Assembly: GCA_964617385.1 (NCBI GenBank)
Contig: CAZTYX010000008.1
Coordinates: 1-35,200, forward strand
DNA from: JADHMP01 sp964617385
GTDB lineage: Bacteria; Bacteroidota; Bacteroidia; Flavobacteriales; Flavobacteriaceae
Length of the DNA: 35,200 nucleotides
Direction of reading: 5' to 3'
A model generated the notes under the pieces. It was not told the origin of the DNA and searched no databases. It saw nothing but the letters and a program-made list of their open reading frames with translations. Both the position numbers and the translations under genes were made by a program. How positions within the stretch are numbered: the stretch's first letter is position 1; each line of letters starts with the position of its first letter. Positions 31,607 to 35,200 of the stretch are shown one piece after another.

Positions 31607-32821
31607 ATGAATAACCTTACTGCCATTCGGGATGATTTTCCCATTCTACAACGAAAAGTGAATGGCCAACCCCTTGTATATTTTGACAATGCAGCCACCT
31701 CACAAACCCCCAAAGTGGTGATTGACTGCATTCGGCATTATTATGAAAATTACAACGCCAACATCCACCGAGGTGTGCATGCCCTAAGTCAAGAAGCCAC
31801 CGAAGCCTATGAACAAGCCCGAAAAAAAATTCAAGCCCACTTCAATGCCGCTCATGCACATGAAATCATTTTTACTTCTGGCACCACCCATGCCATCAAC
31901 ATAGTGGCTTCTGGCTATGCAGCGCTTTTAAAAAAAGGAGATGAATTGATCGTCTCAGCCCTAGAACACCACTCCAATATTGTGCCTTGGCAAATGCTTT
32001 GTGAGAAAACTGAAGCCGTTTTAAAAGTGATTCCCATGACTCCCCAAGGAACTTTAGACATGACTGCCTTTGAAGCCCTGCTTTCTGAAAAAACCCAGTT
32101 GGTTTTTGTGAACCACGTGTCCAACGCCCTAGGCACCATCAACCCCATCGAAAACATAATAAAAAAGGCTCACGCCCATGGCGCCAAAGTATTGATTGAC
32201 GGTGCCCAAGCGGCACCTCACCTCAAAGCCGATGTACAAGCCTTGGATGTTGATTTTTATGTAACCTCCGCCCACAAGCTTTGTGGTCCCACTGGGGTGG
32301 GTATGCTTTATGGCAAAAGCGATGTGCTTAATATTTTACCTCCCTATCAAGGTGGAGGTGAAATGATTGCTGAAGTCACATTTGAAAAAACAACCTATGC
32401 CGAGTTACCTCATAAATTTGAGGCCGGCACACCCAATATTGCCGGAGGCATTGCCTTTGGTGCCGCCCTTGATTATATGAATGCCATTGGCTATGAAAGC
32501 ATTGCTTCCTACGAAGACGAACTATTAGCCTATGCCACACAACAATTGAAAAATATTGACGGTCTAAAAATTTATGGTGAAGCACCCAAAAAAACAGCGG
32601 TTATTTCCTTTAACATAGATGGGCTGCATCCATATGACGTAGGCACTATTTTAGATCAAATGGGCATTGCCGTGCGCACAGGCCATCATTGCGCCCAGCC
32701 CATCATGGACTATTTTCAAATTCCCGGAACCATTCGCGCCTCCTTTGCTTTTTACAATACCCGTGAAGAAATTGACCGACTGGTTGCCGGTGTGCAAAAA
32801 GCCAAAGCAATGTTGCAATAA
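31607..32821 (+). CDS. sufS: Cysteine desulfurase SufS
   Basis: 404 residues. This is a group II desulfurase that frees sulfur from cysteine, using pyridoxal phosphate, and passes the persulfide to SufE. The PLP lysine is Lys224 in SAHKLCGPTG. The catalytic cysteine is Cys362 in RTGHHCAQPIMD, and the HHSN motif at 121-124 stacks on the cofactor. Neither the sequence nor the length departs from the family. The sufE gene follows 17 bases later, as expected for partners. Confidence 0.98.
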   Translation: MNNLTAIRDDFPILQRKVNGQPLVYFDNAATSQTPKVVIDCIRHYYENYNANIHRGVHALSQEATEAYEQARKKIQAHFNAAHAHEIIFTSGTTHAINIVASGYAALLKKGDELIVSALEHHSNIVPWQMLCEKTEAVLKVIPMTPQGTLDMTAFEALLSEKTQLVFVNHVSNALGTINPIENIIKKAHAHGAKVLIDGAQAAPHLKADVQALDVDFYVTSAHKLCGPTGVGMLYGKSDVLNILPPYQGGGEMIAEVTFEKTTYAELPHKFEAGTPNIAGGIAFGAALDYMNAIGYESIASYEDELLAYATQQLKNIDGLKIYGEAPKKTAVISFNIDGLHPYDVGTILDQMGIAVRTGHHCAQPIMDYFQIPGTIRASFAFYNTREEIDRLVAGVQKAKAMLQ

Positions 32822-32838
32822 ATCAATATCTTGTAGCA

Positions 32839-33264
32839 ATGAAAAGCATCAGCCAAGCACAGGAGGAAATCGTTGAAGAATTCAGTTTTTTTGAAGATTG
32901 GATGCAACGCTACGAACACATGATCGAACTAGGAAAAAGTTTACCACTCATCGATCCAAAATACAAAACCGAAGATCACATTATTAAAGGTTGCCAAAGT
33001 AAAGTGTGGGTACATGCCGATTTAAAAGAAGACAAACTCATCTTCACCGCCGATAGTGATGCCATTATCACCAAAGGGATTATAGCCATTTTAATTCACG
33101 TTTTTTCTGGGCACCCTCCGCAAGCTATTTTAGATGCCGACACCGCTTTTATTGATCAAATTGGATTGAAAGATCACCTCTCCCCCACACGGGCCAATGG
33201 ATTGGTTTCTATGATTAAACAAATCAAAATGTATGCCTTGGCATTTCAAACGCAAATTCAATAA
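32839..33264 (+). CDS. sufE: Sulfur acceptor SufE
   Basis: 141 residues. SufE receives persulfide from SufS on its single active cysteine, Cys52 in KGCQSKVWV, and carries it to SufB. The N-terminal block EEFSFFEDWMQRYEHMIELG and the loop ahead of the Cys (DPKYKTEDHIIKGC) are typical. The start at 32839 gives the normal length. The sufT gene begins two bases after the stop. Confidence 0.96.
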   Translation: MKSISQAQEEIVEEFSFFEDWMQRYEHMIELGKSLPLIDPKYKTEDHIIKGCQSKVWVHADLKEDKLIFTADSDAIITKGIIAILIHVFSGHPPQAILDADTAFIDQIGLKDHLSPTRANGLVSMIKQIKMYALAFQTQIQ

Positions 33265-33266
33265 AC

Positions 33267-33593
33267 ATGGAAGAAAATACACAAGACACCACCGAGCTTG
33301 GAGACAAAATTGTGAATGTATTAAAAACCATTTATGACCCCGAAATACCTGTAGATATTTATGAATTGGGTTTGATTTATGATGTTTTTGTAAATGAAGA
33401 CGACGAGGTGAAAATTTTGATGACCCTCACCACGCCCAATTGCCCTGTGGCAGAAACCCTTCCTGTGGAGGTTGAAGAAAAAGTAAAATCATTAGATGAA
33501 GTCAAAGACGCCACAGTAGAAATAACTTTTGACCCACCTTGGAGTCAAGACTTGATGAGCGAAGAAGCCAAATTGGAATTAGGAATGCTATAA
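33267..33593 (+). CDS. sufT: SUF-associated MIP18/DUF59 protein (SufT-like)
   Basis: 108 residues. The DUF59 fold shows IYDPEIPVDIYELGLIYDV (22-40), the TTPNCPVAE loop with Cys59 and a closing FDPPWSQDLMSEEAK. Relatives (SufT, and eukaryotic MIP18/CIA2) help mature Fe-S proteins, probably at the delivery stage. The position between sufE and DUF2480, with gaps of two and one bases, ties it to the operon. The exact step is not settled for Bacteroidota members. Confidence 0.94.
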   Translation: MEENTQDTTELGDKIVNVLKTIYDPEIPVDIYELGLIYDVFVNEDDEVKILMTLTTPNCPVAETLPVEVEEKVKSLDEVKDATVEITFDPPWSQDLMSEEAKLELGML

Positions 33594-33594
33594 A

Positions 33595-34098
33595 ATGGCC
33601 GATACAATTATCAATAGAGTGGCTCAAAGCGCCCTAGTTCAATTGGATTTGGAGGCTTATTACCCCTCTGGAACCCGTACACTTATTGATATTTCTCAAT
33701 GGTTAGAGGAAGGGTTTTTATTAAGAGAAAAAGATTTTCGCGCTCAACTGAAAGCCCACGATTGGCATCAATATAAAAATCATTTTGTGGGATTGCATTG
33801 CAGCACCCAAGCCGTAATTCCCGCCTGGGCCACTCTTTTAATCACCACCTATTTGACCCCCTTTGCCCAAAAAGTGGTTCAAGGCACTCTAGAACAATTG
33901 GAAAATGCGCTCTTTGCCGAGTGGATAAACACCTTTGATTGGACCCCTTTTATAGACAAACCGGTGATGCTAAAAGGCTGTGCCAACAAACCCATTCCCG
34001 AAAATGTATATGTGGCAGTAATCCAAAAATTACAGCCCATTGCTAAAAGTCTTTTTTATGGAGAAGCCTGTTCTTCTGTGCCGCTTTGGAAAAAATAA
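33595..34098 (+). CDS. DUF2480 family protein, last gene of the suf operon
   Basis: 167 residues, with no signal peptide or membrane helix. I recognise the Bacteroidota family DUF2480 from RVAQSALVQLDLEAYYP at the start, GLHCSTQAVIPAWATLLI in the middle and LKGCANKPIPENVYV further on. Possible metal or cluster ligands are His63, His68, Cys69, Cys129 and Cys159. The start is one base after the sufT stop, so it is surely cotranscribed with the SUF genes. No function is assigned to the family that I know of. Fe-S assembly or delivery is the natural hypothesis from context only. Confidence 0.88.
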   Translation: MADTIINRVAQSALVQLDLEAYYPSGTRTLIDISQWLEEGFLLREKDFRAQLKAHDWHQYKNHFVGLHCSTQAVIPAWATLLITTYLTPFAQKVVQGTLEQLENALFAEWINTFDWTPFIDKPVMLKGCANKPIPENVYVAVIQKLQPIAKSLFYGEACSSVPLWKK

Positions 34099-34103
34099 AT
34101 TTC

Positions 34104-35200
34104 ATGGGGTCTCCAAAACAAAAAATTTTAATCTGTACATACTATTGGCCTCCCTCCGGGGGCTCTGGTGTGCAACGATGGTTGTATTTTGCCCATCATC
34201 TACAGGCTATGGGTTGGGAACCGATTATAATTACAGTTTGTGAAACAGAGGCAGCCTATGCCGAAAAGGACGAAAGTTTACAGGCTTTGACAAAAGGGCT
34301 ACGTGTGTATCGCACCCCTACCAAAGAACCCCTAAAATTGTATTCGCGCTGGTTTTCTAAGGGGGGCATACCCAAAGGGGCTGTTCCTCAAGAAACCATT
34401 CTACAACGCTTTGCCGCTTGGATTCGTGGTAATTTTTTTATCCCTGATGCCCGTAAAGGCTGGGTGCCGTTTGCCCTGAAACAGGCAAAGAAACTGCTTG
34501 CCTCAGAAACTATTTCACATCTGGTAACCACTGGGCCGCCGCACTCTACACATCTTATCGGTTTAGCCCTTCAAAAAGAATTTCAGGGGCATTGGACTGC
34601 TGATTTTCGTGATCCGTGGACCGCTCTTTTTTATAACAAAAATTTATATCGCTCTAGATTTGCTCAACAAAAAGATGCCCGATTAGAAAAAGCCGTTTTA
34701 GAAAACGCTAACGTTATTTTAACCACAATAGGAGAGGCTTTTCACCAAAGTCTTCAAGAAAAAGTGGAGAAAAAAATAAGGCTACACGCCATACCCAATG
34801 GCTACGATGCCGATTTAATGACTCACAAAAAAGTACAAAAACCAAAGGTATTCCATTTGGTGTTTACGGGTCTGTTAACCCCAAACCAAGCCTATCCGGC
34901 TTTGCTTAGTGCGCTTCAATTGTTTTGTAATGCTCACCCAAATAGCAAAATACGATGGAGTTTGGCGGGTTCCATTAGCAAAGAAATACTCTACCAAATT
35001 CAAACTGCCTTACCTGCTGTGGAAGTAAACTATGTGGGCTACTTGCCCCATGCTCAAGCTGTGGCGCTAATGAAAAGTGCCCATTTGCTAGTGAACTTTA
35101 TTTTTGAAGGGGCCCAACAAAATATGATTTCTGGAAAATTGTTGGAATATTTAGCCACCCAAATCCCCATATTATCTTTAGGAGCTCCCCAATCTCCTGC
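34104..35200 (+). CDS. GT-B glycosyltransferase (family 4-like), C-terminus cut by the window
   Basis: The ATG at 34104 opens a frame of 365 full codons that runs to the window end. The N-terminal nucleotide-fold motif YYWPPSGGSGVQRW (13-26) is typical of Bacteroidota glycosyltransferases of this type. TTGPPHSTHL (142-151), DFRDPW (167-172), IPNGYD (230-235) and SGKLLEYLA (343-351, near the donor-binding site) follow in the order expected for GT-B enzymes. It probably adds a sugar in polysaccharide or lipopolysaccharide synthesis; acceptor and donor are unknown. It begins five bases after DUF2480 and could share its transcript, though its function is unrelated to Fe-S assembly. Confidence 0.9.
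   Translation, partial: MGSPKQKILICTYYWPPSGGSGVQRWLYFAHHLQAMGWEPIIITVCETEAAYAEKDESLQALTKGLRVYRTPTKEPLKLYSRWFSKGGIPKGAVPQETILQRFAAWIRGNFFIPDARKGWVPFALKQAKKLLASETISHLVTTGPPHSTHLIGLALQKEFQGHWTADFRDPWTALFYNKNLYRSRFAQQKDARLEKAVLENANVILTTIGEAFHQSLQEKVEKKIRLHAIPNGYDADLMTHKKVQKPKVFHLVFTGLLTPNQAYPALLSALQLFCNAHPNSKIRWSLAGSISKEILYQIQTALPAVEVNYVGYLPHAQAVALMKSAHLLVNFIFEGAQQNMISGKLLEYLATQIPILSLGAPQSP

Noticed and set aside
1..35200. tRNA or rRNA genes, CRISPR arrays, insertion sequences, phage or integration sites
   Set aside because: I looked through all gaps and found none; the gaps are all shorter than 150 bases and carry no cloverleaf, spaced repeat or transposase.

Overview
The window reads as chromosomal DNA of a member of the Bacteroidota, most likely class Flavobacteriia. 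Supporting signs are the gene families (DUF3127, DUF2480, choice-of-anchor B lipoprotein, a Bacteroidota-type SUF operon, the rplM-rpsI-rpsB-tsf block), start sites without an obvious Shine-Dalgarno sequence, and many copies of the Bacteroidota -7 promoter element TAnnTTTG just upstream of genes. Base and codon use look even. I see no insertion sequence, phage, CRISPR array, rRNA or tRNA. Coding density is very high and no stretch of 300 bases lacks a gene.

Layout. 1-625 (minus): the start of an unidentified secreted protein and a Rieske-like lipoprotein. 695-1574 (plus): greA and a HIT protein. 1577-2734 (minus): an orphan sensor histidine kinase. 2854-3225 (plus): a DUF3127 protein with an SSB-like tail. 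3222-6529 (minus): tag, then the translation block rplM-rpsI-rpsB-tsf, closed by a strong terminator. 6653-11294 (minus): dxs-polA. 11360-11797 (plus): tadA, sharing a two-way terminator with a cold shock gene. 11846-14118 (minus): aspS, a small membrane protein translationally coupled to it, and the cold shock gene. 14183-20740 (minus): a TetR-TolC-HlyD-RND efflux operon. 20853-22978: a polyprenyl diphosphate synthase convergent with lycopene cyclase. 23065-24924: a ZIP metal transporter convergent with thiL. 25026-27643 (plus): two coupled lipoproteins, both probably beta-propellers. 27743-34098 (plus): sufA-B-C-D-S-E-T and DUF2480. 34104 to the end: a glycosyltransferase cut by the window edge.

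Functional links. dxs makes the first MEP-pathway intermediate, the prenyl synthase elongates the resulting C5 units, and the lycopene cyclase acts late in carotenoid synthesis, so three isoprenoid steps lie within about 13 kb. The SUF operon is a complete Fe-S cluster assembly set. The efflux operon is a full tripartite pump with its own repressor.

The most distinctive features are regulatory and architectural. Four genes (tag, dxs, tadA, thiL) have a -7 box exactly four bases before the ATG, which predicts leaderless mRNAs. The rpsB leader has mutually exclusive hairpins. Three convergent gene pairs overlap at their 3' ends. A 7-fold repeat lipoprotein is coupled to a LVIVD-type lipoprotein. 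I found no clearly new multi-gene system such as a defence island; the rest is well-known core biology.
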